Notes: generated by a model not told the origin, from the sequence alone. Positions 1 through 7,798 are shown, counted from the first letter of the stretch. The stretch is 64,000 nucleotides of DNA from Pseudomonas paraglycinae (GCF_021601625.1 NZ_BQHR01000013.1:1-64000); one strand, 5' to 3'. Numbers and translations are program-made.

Positions 1-134
1 GGGGGCGGTGGGTTAAGGCCTAAATATTTCCATTTCCCTTTGAACTGCCCCTACGTAACAAAAGAGGTTTTGCCTATTGAAAATGAAGCAATTGGTGACG
101 AAAAAATCCAAAAAACCATAGGAATAAAAAATCA

Positions 135-801
135 TCAAAAGTACCCATGCACTTTTATCATATGCCGCTTCAAATCTTGCTCCTTCACTTTCTTCTTACA
201 CTTCAAACAGACAACCAAATCCTTCTTTGCCAGAACCTTAATCTTTCTATTAACCCACTTATCAGTACCAAACACGTACGATGGCTCATCCAGTGGCCGT
301 ATGCGACCAAAAGCAGGCTCATATACACACAACTTGCCCAAGAGAAAACCCGCATTATTTTTTATTCTCAAATTGATAGACTTCGACCTCCCCGTCTCAA
401 TTGTTATATTGGTATAAGTTTTTAACCCATCAACATTGCAAGCTTTGACGACACCTATAATCTCATCACCAACAGGACTGAACTGACCTTCACCAATGGA
501 GAACAGAGCGTTCTGCACGCTTGCATCAGGCTCGAAACATGCATGCTTAAACCATGGAGGTCCTAGTGGAGGATCAATCCAGACTGAACCACCATTGTGC
601 CGAATGAAGTAAACTTCCCCTTTACATACTGGACAGCTCGTACAAAAGCAATTGCTTTCTGAACTAATCGTATAACCTGAATAGTCAAAAACCTTCGAAT
701 TACCTGGATGGATACATCCGCCCTGTGAATGTATCGGTATGCATCTACCGTTTTACATATCGAAAGTCTATTGAATTACCACATCGACTACATATACTCA
801 T
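135..801 (-). pseudogene. Zinc-ribbon defence-island protein, broken by a one-base frameshift
   Basis: The C-terminal part is open from 752 down to 135. It carries the run CPVCKGEVYF, then RHNGGSVWIDPPLGPPW, and ends in a C2H2-like segment (CLKCKK...KRHMIKVH). Nothing in that frame offers an ATG near the conserved start. In the frame beginning with ATG at 801 the protein starts MSICSRCGNSIDFRYV and hits TAG at 745-747. Removing one A from the AAAA run at 751-754 (minus strand) joins the halves as RYV-NGRCIPIH, restoring about 221 residues with several Cys pairs. I read this as a frameshifted gene or a sequencing error; programmed slippage is less likely. It is the last gene of the SIR2-HerA-KTSC block, on the same strand and equally AT-rich. 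The function is unknown; the Cys pattern implies zinc binding. Confidence 0.7.
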
Positions 802-1063
802 ATTTTTCGACTATAGAATTAATTAGAATAACAAAACAAATCCACATTCCAGAACCTTGCACCTTTACTTGATAAAAATTTAGCAATCTACCAAGAACTT
901 ATACTTATTTACAACTCTGCAACCCTCCAATTTTTTGAGATTTCAAGCCACATAACTATAAAATTATTGAATCCTAAACTGCACCGAAATATAAGCAGAG
1001 GGGCTGATTTATCTTGCTTCGAATAGAAAATTCGCCCCTCTTTCTTTTATTTTCGGGTTCTCT
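802..1063. other. AT-rich intergenic stretch in the defence block
   Basis: This stretch lies between the KTSC gene and the zinc-ribbon gene. Apart from the hairpin at 997-1041 I see no open frame with a plausible start and no tRNA-like fold. It probably contains the promoter of the zinc-ribbon gene, but no clear -35/-10 pair could be assigned. Confidence 0.4.
997..1053. terminator. Hairpin downstream of the KTSC gene, candidate terminator
   Basis: AGAGGGGC at 997-1004 pairs with GCCCCTCT at 1034-1041, and a smaller CGAAT/ATTCG stem overlaps inside the loop. On the plus strand it is followed by a T-rich tail (1041-1053). On the minus strand, where the operon runs, the tail is weaker. It may end the SIR2-HerA-KTSC transcript and separate it from the zinc-ribbon gene. 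Confidence 0.4.
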
Positions 1064-1273
1064 TCAGGCTCGGGAATATCTGAAAACGCCTTTAACATTT
1101 TCGGCAAGATACCCCCCAACTGAATCGGCACCTATCAAACCAATGAAGATACTTTTCGGCACATCAAAATACTGATAGAGCGTACCATTCTTAAACTCTA
1201 CCTCTAAAGTCTCACTTTCTTCATCATAGCCCACTGATTCTACGTTCGAAGATGACACAGAAACTCGTTCCAT
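1064..1273 (-). CDS. KTSC domain-containing small protein
   Basis: This 69-residue protein matches the KTSC fold in length and layout: an N-terminal strand (VSSSNVESVGYD), a middle segment with LEVEFKNGTLYQYFDVP, and a C-terminal GGYLAENVKGVFRYSR tail. KTSC proteins are small and of unknown biochemical role; they are often fused to, or next to, nucleic-acid enzymes. The ATG at 1273 follows an AGGGGA ribosome site. The gene begins 9 nt after the HerA stop, so it is almost surely co-transcribed with the SIR2-HerA pair. Whether it belongs to the defence function or is a passenger is not known. Confidence 0.8.
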   Translation of the reverse strand: MERVSVSSSNVESVGYDEESETLEVEFKNGTLYQYFDVPKSIFIGLIGADSVGGYLAENVKGVFRYSRA

Positions 1274-1282
1274 AACTTTCCC

Positions 1283-3154
1283 CTATGGTTTTACTTTTTC
1301 AATTCTTGGATTTTGAGCACGCCACGTCTCTACCAATTCTTCATAGTTAGGACTATCCTCCATCTTTATCCCCCAGCCACCCGGAGCAAGCGATTCATCC
1401 ATTGGCAACTCGTCGTATACAACAGGATCTTGACTATCAGGTCTTCGATTCTTTGGAGGTGCTTGAATAGACGTTCTCATAGGAAGCTTTACCGCTTCAC
1501 CTAAAATGATAGCTTCTCCGGTCCTCAAAATTGGAAGCATGCTAGTTAATCCATCTAAATTATCAGACAGCGCCGAGGTGATGTGCGCGCGATCTGTTGA
1601 ATTGGCTAGCCGGAGGGCAAAAAAAGTTCCACATTGAGAAAGAACTGTAGGATCAATTTCTGATGGACGTTGGCTCACTATCATTGCCCCAATGCCATAC
1701 TTTCGCCCTTCCTTTACAATTCGCTGTACAATTTTTGAAGCCATACCCTTGGCGCTATCATTTAGATATATATGAGCCTCTTCCATAACAATTAACAATG
1801 GTCGATGCCTGCCACCCTGAGATAAGTTTCTCGCCCAGAAAAGAGCTTCATATAATATCCTAAGCACGGCACCTATAGTAGTTTGCAAAATATCTGGAGG
1901 AACACCAGACAAATCCAAAATTGAAACAGCCTTTCCACCAATCCAACTTTCAAGAAGCTTATCCAAGTCGCTCGTCACACGACCATCCTCCTCAGGCATC
2001 CAATCACCCGGGCGAAATATAAAATCATACCTAGGGATTCGAAGTTTTGTGCCAAGCAGCAAAACGTTTTTACCGATATTCAGCGAACTCGGCAGATAAT
2101 TTATTTTTTCCTCGCCAGCCTCGTTAACAACATTTTTGAATATTGGTGGAATACCTATTGAAGGATTCCCCTTTAATTCGTTCCCTTTAGCATCAAGCTC
2201 GTAGGCGAGATTATCCATCGGTTTACCTGGGCGCCCTTTGTAGTACGTTGCAAATGTTTCGACAAAAAGCTCATACCAAAGATGATGAATACTAAAAGGT
2301 ATGGGGGAATCCACACTTATTGAGTCCAAAGAAGCACCAGCCTTAGGGTGCTTCGCAACCGAATCCACCTTCAACTTATGGACTCTCTCCATAACAATAT
2401 TTTTTTCTTTTTCGTTGCTAAACTCACCAAAACTTATCTCGCAGAGCTCGTCAAAATTCAATGCCCAAAATGGAATTTGCAGTTCGTTCTCTTTAGTTTT
2501 AGATGACTTGATTGAGCTTATCTTAAAAATGTCAGCCTTATCACTTAGAGCTGACCCATATTCTCCATGCAAATCGAGCATAATAATTCGGGCGGACGGA
2601 TATTTTGAATTATCGGACAAGGCATTCATAATGCTTGCTATAGTTGTTGATTTTCCTGACCCCGTAGTACCCACGACAGCAGAATGCCGGGTAATAAGCT
2701 TATTTATATCTATAAGAGCAGGAATTGACTCTGCATTTGAAACATGTCCGAGCTTTACAAAATAAGGCTTTTCAGGCCGACCATAAATTGCCTTTAGTTC
2801 CTTTTCCGAAACTAAATGAACTTCATCTCCAATAGTAGGGTATTGCGACAAACCTCTTTGGAATGACCCGTTGCGCTGCCCCTCTCCGACAAGTTGAATT
2901 CTCATCCAACGATTACTTTGAGCGTCGCTATTCGTCTTGCTCTCCGGAACAGCACTAGCGCCAACCTGGCTAACAATTCCGAACAAATCGGAAAACCCTA
3001 TAGGTATCCTCACAAAGCTTCCGATTTGCCCAACTCTATATCCTTGGCCATCTATGTATATAAAACCTGTAAGAGACTGTTTGGATAAGGAAATACTAAC
3101 CGCCGTCCCATTCACATCTTGAACGTCACCCAGATATGTTTCCTTACTAGCCAT
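1283..3154 (-). CDS. HerA-type ATPase of a SIR2-HerA defence system
   Basis: The protein has 623 residues. An N-terminal HAS-barrel-like region (about 1-130) precedes a FtsK/HerA motor domain. Walker A is GTTGSGKST at 162-170, Walker B is LLIVMEEAH at 453-461, and the sensor segment SQRPSEIDP lies near 494. HerA proteins form hexameric ring ATPases that act on DNA. In SIR2-HerA anti-phage systems the ring assembles with the SIR2 subunit and controls its NAD depletion (established for related systems). The ATG at 3154 overlaps the SIR2 stop in TAATG, indicating translational coupling. The gene is AT-rich compared with the chromosome backbone, consistent with transfer. Family assignment is firm; activity against phage is inferred. 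Confidence 0.92.
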   Translation of the reverse strand: MASKETYLGDVQDVNGTAVSISLSKQSLTGFIYIDGQGYRVGQIGSFVRIPIGFSDLFGIVSQVGASAVPESKTNSDAQSNRWMRIQLVGEGQRNGSFQRGLSQYPTIGDEVHLVSEKELKAIYGRPEKPYFVKLGHVSNAESIPALIDINKLITRHSAVVGTTGSGKSTTIASIMNALSDNSKYPSARIIMLDLHGEYGSALSDKADIFKISSIKSSKTKENELQIPFWALNFDELCEISFGEFSNEKEKNIVMERVHKLKVDSVAKHPKAGASLDSISVDSPIPFSIHHLWYELFVETFATYYKGRPGKPMDNLAYELDAKGNELKGNPSIGIPPIFKNVVNEAGEEKINYLPSSLNIGKNVLLLGTKLRIPRYDFIFRPGDWMPEEDGRVTSDLDKLLESWIGGKAVSILDLSGVPPDILQTTIGAVLRILYEALFWARNLSQGGRHRPLLIVMEEAHIYLNDSAKGMASKIVQRIVKEGRKYGIGAMIVSQRPSEIDPTVLSQCGTFFALRLANSTDRAHITSALSDNLDGLTSMLPILRTGEAIILGEAVKLPMRTSIQAPPKNRRPDSQDPVVYDELPMDESLAPGGWGIKMEDSPNYEELVETWRAQNPRIEKVKP

Positions 3155-4374
3155 TAACTGCCTCCTTGAGCCGAACCAATTATTCTTTTGAGGAAGCTTG
3201 TAAATACAGAAAAATCACCCAACTTGACAGAGCTTACTGTTCGACCTGATTCATCACCAGATGTAGAAGACGTAACAAACGCTTTTATATCAACATCAGA
3301 ATCATCACTTTCGGGAAACAAAGCCCACCGACCTATGTTAGTGCCTATGATCGCTTTATTGAAGGTCCAGACATTTAGATTATGCTGATTTTTTGCTAGG
3401 CGATACGCTTCTGGATATCGTTCTTTCTGCTCCGTGGCAGAAAGCGACTCCTCAAAATCCCCATACATCAGAGCAAGGACCATCGCAGTAGGATTAGCTT
3501 TTAGAGCATTTACTATGGCGTCATTTAAATGACCGTCATTAAATGAATAGCCAGACATAATTAGCAATGACGATTTTTTCCGAATAAAACGATTTAGCTG
3601 ATCAATTAGCGCAAGATAGGGCATCTTCCGACTTTCTTCATACTTCAAATGCGAAGGATATATCAAGTGAGATGCGTCCTCTTTAATCTCCGAAGATCGA
3701 TAGACCTTTTTTTGATTAGCCGCATCCACTTTATACCAATTAATTGACCCGTGAATCTTCCAAAGTCTAGTCCAGTGAATTGGTATTAGATTATCCTCCA
3801 ACGCCCTCAAATCAAAAAAAGATCTCCGGGCACCCACGAATCCGTCAAAATACTCAATCTCCAGATCTTCCAGAGACTGCTCCATCAACAAATCGTAATT
3901 CGTGGTAAAAATCTCGACGGGAGTTTTTCTGTCAATGGAGCGAATCCACTTACACAATTGATGATATGGCGTATCTTGATTTGGAAGTAACACATCAATT
4001 TTTTTAACAATAATTTTGCAAACTTTCCTCTCTAACTCTAATAACGCCTCCTCGCTCAAGCCTCTGACATCTCCGCCCTTTGACACAGCCGAAAGGCTTC
4101 TTAAAAAGCTTAAAATATCCTCTATATTTTCGGAGTTCCTTTCTGCCTTAACCAATTCAGCCAAGAGAACTTGATAATGAGCGTCACCAGTAAGATGGTC
4201 ATTAATAAATCTTGTAAGATTCGCCACATCAGGAATTAATGGCCATTCATCAGTCGGCATACTAACTGATAGAGGACAGCCTGCTGATAGAAAGAAGCCA
4301 ATGGACTCATTATCTTGCGACAAGGATTGACGAAGATATTTTAAGTGTCTAACAGGATCATGAACTCCTTCCAT
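3154..4374 (-). CDS. SIR2-family NAD-hydrolase candidate of a SIR2-HerA system
   Basis: This 406-residue protein carries SIR2-like signatures in order: FLSAGCPLS at 28-36 (NAD-binding loop), TTNYD at 157-161, KIHGS at 206-210 with the expected catalytic His 208, and GYSFNDGHL from 275. Proteins of this class in defence loci cleave NAD+ on infection rather than deacetylating proteins. The HerA ATPase gene follows with a one-base overlap, so this is the first gene of the operon. The start at 4374 is preceded by GAGAGG about 10 nt upstream. The last 70 residues are Ser/Asp-rich and not part of the core fold. Substrate and trigger cannot be read from sequence. Confidence 0.9.
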   Translation of the reverse strand: MEGVHDPVRHLKYLRQSLSQDNESIGFFLSAGCPLSVSMPTDEWPLIPDVANLTRFINDHLTGDAHYQVLLAELVKAERNSENIEDILSFLRSLSAVSKGGDVRGLSEEALLELERKVCKIIVKKIDVLLPNQDTPYHQLCKWIRSIDRKTPVEIFTTNYDLLMEQSLEDLEIEYFDGFVGARRSFFDLRALEDNLIPIHWTRLWKIHGSINWYKVDAANQKKVYRSSEIKEDASHLIYPSHLKYEESRKMPYLALIDQLNRFIRKKSSLLIMSGYSFNDGHLNDAIVNALKANPTAMVLALMYGDFEESLSATEQKERYPEAYRLAKNQHNLNVWTFNKAIIGTNIGRWALFPESDDSDVDIKAFVTSSTSGDESGRTVSSVKLGDFSVFTSFLKRIIGSAQGGS

Positions 4375-4729
4375 TCAACCATTACCTCTCTGAAATAAAT
4401 ACTTCAATTATTCCCAAATCAGAGGGGCTTAACATGGCATCCCGCCTGATGTTTCCCTGCGTGCGGTGACTGAACCCTGCAGGTTAGCTTGCGTTGATAC
4501 TAGCGCTTTTATAGCGAAATGCCATGTCAGTGACATGTATGAACGGGGAACGGTTTTTGAGCCCTTCAGCAGCAGCGTTTCAGTCGCAACAACACGAGAA
4601 AATAGGGGACGAATTTATTTTCACAAGATGAGCCCCTTCTCTTGGCCAATGAAGGCACTGTGATAGCATGCTTGCGCCTCCCCCCGGAGAGGGGGAATTT
4701 TTTCTACATCCCGCAAGGAATATGCCCTC
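4375..4729. other. Intergenic junction between the defence block and the backbone
   Basis: No convincing gene lies here. The 10-mer CAGAGGGGCT at 4420-4429 also occurs at 996-1005, so the two copies bracket the SIR2-HerA-KTSC genes. ACATGGCAT at 4432-4440 is the inverse of ATGCCATGT at 4519-4527. Base composition shifts from AT-rich to backbone-like across this stretch, so one edge of the transferred DNA probably lies here. The minus-strand promoter of the SIR2 gene should also be within the first 100 nt. Confidence 0.4.
4671..4719 (+). promoter_or_regulatory. Terminator-like hairpin nested in a stem that covers the ribosome site
   Basis: TCCCCC at 4679-4684 pairs with GGGGGA at 4691-4696 and is followed by a run of six T (4698-4703), which looks like an intrinsic terminator. 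An outer stem, CTTGCG 4671-4676 with CGCAAG 4712-4717, encloses it and includes part of the AAGGA site of the next gene. It may insulate or attenuate that gene; this is inferred from pairing only. Confidence 0.4.
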
Positions 4730-4948
4730 GTGAAAGACTTCGTCATCAGCGTCAACAACACCGTCCTCTATCTCTCCTTGGCATTCATCTGGCTGGTCGC
4801 TATCGTCGCGATTTTCACCAGCGGGTTCTTGCCGGCGCTGGGTATCTTCGTGGCCGGCACCCTGTGCTGGTGCATCATTTCCGGCTTCTGGTTCGTCCAG
4901 TCGGCGACCTACGAAGAACTGCGCAAGCTGAACGCCAGCAAAAACTGA
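4730..4948 (+). CDS. Small inner-membrane protein of unknown function
   Basis: This 72-residue protein is dominated by two membrane segments (about 12-34 and 37-55), with a short polar C-terminus ending in LRKLNASKN. I take the GTG at 4730 because AAGGA lies 9 nt upstream and the ATG at 4722 hits an immediate stop. The sequence is Pseudomonas-like and seems conserved, but I do not recognise a named domain. Its upstream hairpin (4671-4719) could regulate it. Confidence 0.7.
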   Translation: MKDFVISVNNTVLYLSLAFIWLVAIVAIFTSGFLPALGIFVAGTLCWCIISGFWFVQSATYEELRKLNASKN

Positions 4949-5170
4949 AACCTCAGGGTGGAGCCGTAAGTGCCCCGCCCTACCCTGAGCGCTTGGTTCC
5001 GTGCCAAGCGCTCTCGCCCACCGCGAATGGCTCGCATAAATCCCGCATTTTCCGAAATTCTGAAAATCCCTCCGTTCCCTTTCTGCCAATAAAGCCCAGT
5101 ACTATCTCTCAAGAAATATCCCCGTCTTTTGTCCTCATCCACTGAGTGGCGAACTAAAGGAGTTTTGGTT

Positions 5171-5527
5171 TTGGGACATTTTCTGACTGAGCCTCAGCTG
5201 ACCGACGTCAGAGCTGCACTCTCCTGGCCTTTCAACGATTTGCCGGTCGAATACGATTACGTAGCGGCGGAGGTCAGAGGCATCGATCCTGACGTGCTCT
5301 ACGAAATCCTTTATTCAGAGGTCGCGCCGGTGTGCTTCACCAACCTTGTGGCTGCTGTGCCTCCGGTATGGACTGGCTTTGATCCAGACTCGCTCAGGGC
5401 AATGATCGAGGAAAGGCTGGCAGCGAGGGAGAACAGCTGGTTTCGCAGGCAGTTTGATAAGGCGTTGGTTCGCTGGCTGCAATACAACTATGACTACATC
5501 TGGAGGGAGATTTCCTCCAGGCTTTGA
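5171..5527 (+). CDS. DUF7079-like hypothetical protein
   Basis: The reading frame is open from 5129. AAAGGAG at 5156-5162 favours the TTG at 5171, giving a protein of about 118 residues that starts near GHFLTEPQLTDVRAAL. The pattern of an ALS..F helix, then LYEILYSEVAPVCFTNLV and VWTGFDPDSLRAMIEERL, resembles small soluble proteins I recall as DUF7079; that family name is from memory and moderately sure. No catalytic motif is visible. It stands alone between the small membrane gene and the structured DUF6124 leader. Confidence 0.65.
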   Translation: MGHFLTEPQLTDVRAALSWPFNDLPVEYDYVAAEVRGIDPDVLYEILYSEVAPVCFTNLVAAVPPVWTGFDPDSLRAMIEERLAARENSWFRRQFDKALVRWLQYNYDYIWREISSRL

Positions 5528-5543
5528 ACGCTTAAACAGGTTC

Positions 5544-5884
5544 GTTTAAAGCAACCCGCCGTAACTTCCCCAAGGCTACAACGCCTTGCGTCATTGCCTA
5601 CGACTACGCCAGAATCCGCCGGCTTGTGCGCCTGGCATGCGGCTTTTATCGTTCTGGGGTCACTGAAAATCAGTGATCGGGTTTGGTAGCCCGGTATTTC
5701 CAGGCGCATAGCGCCACCTCTTTGCAGGGATCGTTCTCATCTCTGCTTTTTTATGGTGGCCGTGCGCAGGGCTTCTTCGGAAGCGCCGGGTTCCTGGACC
5801 GGTCTACCAACCTGAGCATGGCCACCACCTTACGTTTGGTAGCGAAGGGTGATGGCTCCTAGATTGCTTTCCAGGAGATACATC
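5544..5884 (+). ncRNA. Structured leader element upstream of DUF6124 gene, copy A
   Basis: This roughly 340-nt non-coding element starts at GTTTAAA and ends at the DUF6124 start codon. The visible pairings are: AAGGC/GCCTT near 5572, TCACTGA/TCAGTGA 5660-5676, GGCGC/GCGCC 5703-5715, GCAGGGAT/ATCTCTGC 5724-5746 followed by T6, a long stem ATGGTGGCCGTGCGCAGG 5753-5770 with 5811-5827, and a GCTTC-TTCG-GAAGC hairpin inside it. GTTTGGTAGC occurs at 5681-5690 and again at 5834-5843, and the complement CTACCAA sits between at 5804-5810. A second full copy lies at 55991-56328 and an orphan 5-prime part at 21493. Conservation of pairs with changed bases argues for an RNA structure. Function and any Rfam match are unknown to me. 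Confidence 0.7.
5724..5752 (+). terminator. Intrinsic-terminator-like hairpin inside the DUF6124 leader
   Basis: GCAGGGAT (5724-5731) pairs with ATCTCTGC (5739-5746), including one G-T wobble, and six T follow (5747-5752). If it works as a terminator it would end a short RNA of about 200 nt or attenuate the DUF6124 gene. The equivalent place in the second copy (56176-56193) has a different but equally good hairpin with a weaker T tail. Confidence 0.55.
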
Positions 5885-6244
5885 ATGATCAAACCAACAC
5901 CCAACCCACCCGAAACCGACCCCACTTCCCCCTACGAATCCCCCAACTCCAAAAAACTCCACGACGCCGCCGAGCGTGCGCTGGATCATTACCTCTTCCC
6001 TGCCGCCGGGATCATGTCGTCCTTGAACGAGCCCGAGCGGATGTACCTAGCCAATCCGAAGTACAACACCGAATGTTTGCTGGCCAATGCCAGCGAAAAC
6101 CTCGGTGCAGCCAGTGAGATGCTGAGTAATTTCGCGGCCACGCTCGATCCGTCGCATCGCAAGACGGCGATCGGTATTGCGCAGGTGGTGATGATTGCCG
6201 AGCTGGCGGTTAATCAGGCGCTGGATCACGTCGAGGTCGCGTAA
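5885..6244 (+). CDS. DUF6124 family protein, copy 1
   Basis: This 119-residue protein begins MIKPTPNPPETDPTSPY after an AGGAG site. It is paralogous to the gene at 56329: both share DPTSPYE.P.SK, an AA.RALD segment, ANP..NTE.LLA, and the C-terminal block HRKTA.GIAQ.VM.AELAVNQ.LD. The N-terminus is proline-rich and probably disordered; the rest looks helical. The family is widespread in Pseudomonas, with no function I can name. It follows the structured leader described at 5544, which is likely to control it. Confidence 0.85.
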   Translation: MIKPTPNPPETDPTSPYESPNSKKLHDAAERALDHYLFPAAGIMSSLNEPERMYLANPKYNTECLLANASENLGAASEMLSNFAATLDPSHRKTAIGIAQVVMIAELAVNQALDHVEVA

Positions 6245-6388
6245 CCCGGCGATGGCTGTAGGGGCAGTCGGTGGCTGCTTCTACAGCGTATTCGTTACGG
6301 CCCGTTTTGTGGCAGGAACAAGTGCGACGCAGGCTGGCATGGGATATCGTGCCGGCCTCGTAATCGACGTGTGTTCATGGAGGATAAA

Positions 6389-6931
6389 GTGCGGATTTAC
6401 ATTACAGGCGCGTCGTGTGCGGGCGTGACCACGCTGGGGCAAAACCTCGCGGCTCAGCTCGGTGTGCAGCAGGTCGATGTCGATGATTTTTTCTGGATGC
6501 CGACCAACCCTCCTTTCACGACCAAGCGCCCTCCCGCCGAGCGCGTGTCGTTGATCCAGCAAACCTTCGGGGACGATGGTTGGGTGCTGACCGGTTCTTG
6601 CATGGTGTGGGGCGAAGCGCTGCTGACCCAGGCCGATCTGATTGTGTTTGTCGTGACGCCCACGCCCGTTCGCCTTGAACGGCTGGCAGCACGTGAAAAG
6701 GAGCGCTTTGGCGATCGGATCGCACCCGGTGGCGACATGCACAAGATCCATGTGGCTTTTCGGGAATGGGCCTCGGAATATGACAATCCGGAGTTTTCAG
6801 GACGCAACCGCGCGTGGCACGAACGATGGCTAGCCGCGCAAACGGCGCCGGTGCTGCGGGTTGACGGGGTGAACAGCCCTGAAGCGATGGCGTCGGAGGT
6901 CATTCGGGCGTTGTCGCAAGTCTCGCAATAG
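6389..6931 (+). CDS. P-loop kinase-like NTPase with a variant Walker A
   Basis: The protein has about 180 residues and resembles adenylate/shikimate-kinase-like P-loop proteins. The nucleotide loop reads ITGASCAGVTTLGQ, so the usual Walker A lysine is replaced by valine. Close relatives that I recall use GASGSGTTTLG, so this seems a subfamily trait rather than damage. A DDFFW motif follows at about 34-38, the usual place for the acceptor-binding acid. A GGAGGA ribosome site at 6379-6384 places the start at the GTG at 6389, not at the upstream GTG/ATG. The substrate is unknown. Confidence 0.78.
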   Translation: MRIYITGASCAGVTTLGQNLAAQLGVQQVDVDDFFWMPTNPPFTTKRPPAERVSLIQQTFGDDGWVLTGSCMVWGEALLTQADLIVFVVTPTPVRLERLAAREKERFGDRIAPGGDMHKIHVAFREWASEYDNPEFSGRNRAWHERWLAAQTAPVLRVDGVNSPEAMASEVIRALSQVSQ

Positions 6932-6980
6932 CTCGAAACGCTCAGAGCCCGGTAGAATTCTTGCTATCAAGGATCGACTA

Positions 6981-7643
6981 ATGAAATGCATAGCAGATTT
7001 GGTTGAAATTAATGACCCCGCCATGATCTACATACGGGAAATGCTGGAGCAGGCCGACTGCCCCTACGACTTGCTTCCGCCCTCACCTCAAAACACCAGC
7101 GTTCTTCTACAGCTACAGGTCACGACCAAGTCGACTTTGGGGGCTATAGCATTTGAGACTGGCGGGATACTGCTTGATCATGGCTGGCTTCGTATTCTTG
7201 GTTCAGGTCATCAAAAACTCACAAGGACCCTGGCGGGATGGAGCGAGGGACGGGCGCAAGGACATCTGCTGGTGGCAGATGACGCGGCAGGTGGATGCTT
7301 TTCCATCAATGGCGGCGGCTTGGGTGATGATGTGGGAGCGGTGTACTACTGGGCGCCCGATAATCTGCTTTGGGAGCCATTGGGCATCGGTTATACCGCC
7401 TTCTTGGAATGGGCTGTGAGCAATCGTACGGCGGCCTTTTATGAGGGCCTGCGTTGGGAATCCTGGCGCGATGACATTCAGCGTGTGAGCGGTGATCAAT
7501 GCGTGTCTTTCTACCCATTCCTATGGACACAAGAGGGCTCAGTGGCAATAAGCGCGCGCAGGGTTGTCAGCATGGCTGAACAATATGACTTGAACCGCAC
7601 ATTAGCCGGCCAGTTGCAGGCCCCCGCGATCAATCCTGATTAA
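6981..7643 (+). CDS. DUF2625 domain-containing protein
   Basis: This 220-residue soluble protein shows the DUF2625 pattern: LVEINDPAM near the start, LQVTTKSTLGAIAFETGG at about 46-63, DHGWLRILGSG, then a GGCFSINGGGLG region and YYWAPDNLLWEPLGIGY. The function of the family is not established. The gene stands alone, 49 nt after the P-loop gene, with an AAGGA site before the ATG at 6981. Confidence 0.85.
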   Translation: MKCIADLVEINDPAMIYIREMLEQADCPYDLLPPSPQNTSVLLQLQVTTKSTLGAIAFETGGILLDHGWLRILGSGHQKLTRTLAGWSEGRAQGHLLVADDAAGGCFSINGGGLGDDVGAVYYWAPDNLLWEPLGIGYTAFLEWAVSNRTAAFYEGLRWESWRDDIQRVSGDQCVSFYPFLWTQEGSVAISARRVVSMAEQYDLNRTLAGQLQAPAINPD

Positions 7644-7783
7644 AGTAATGTAGGCCGGCAGCGAGTCAAAGTGCGCTGGTAACCAAGCCGATTGGCAAGA
7701 TCGATTGCCGCAAGCAGCTCTGGCTCAACCTTCATCACGCCTTTCACAAATCCCCAAGCTACGTTAGCGTGCAGGCTTTTCAT
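7640..7783 (-). CDS. Possible 47-residue ORF or gene remnant
   Basis: A short minus-strand frame runs from ATG 7783 to TAA at 7640 and reads MKSLHANVAWGFVKGVMK, then VEPELLAAIDLANRLGYQ. The composition is protein-like and backbone-like, but no ribosome site precedes it and it ends over the DUF2625 stop codon. It may be the tail of a decayed gene. I do not recognise the family. Confidence 0.25.
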   Translation of the reverse strand: MKSLHANVAWGFVKGVMKVEPELLAAIDLANRLGYQRTLTRCRPTLL

Positions 7784-7798
7784 GCTGGGAAAGCGTTA

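Noticed and set aside
40-425. Plus-strand frames at the left edge
   Set aside because: They are opposite the zinc-ribbon gene; their products are low-complexity and lack starts with ribosome sites.
4580-5089. A 169-codon minus-strand frame
   Set aside because: It lies opposite the small membrane gene and an intergenic hairpin; codon pattern and product are antisense-like.
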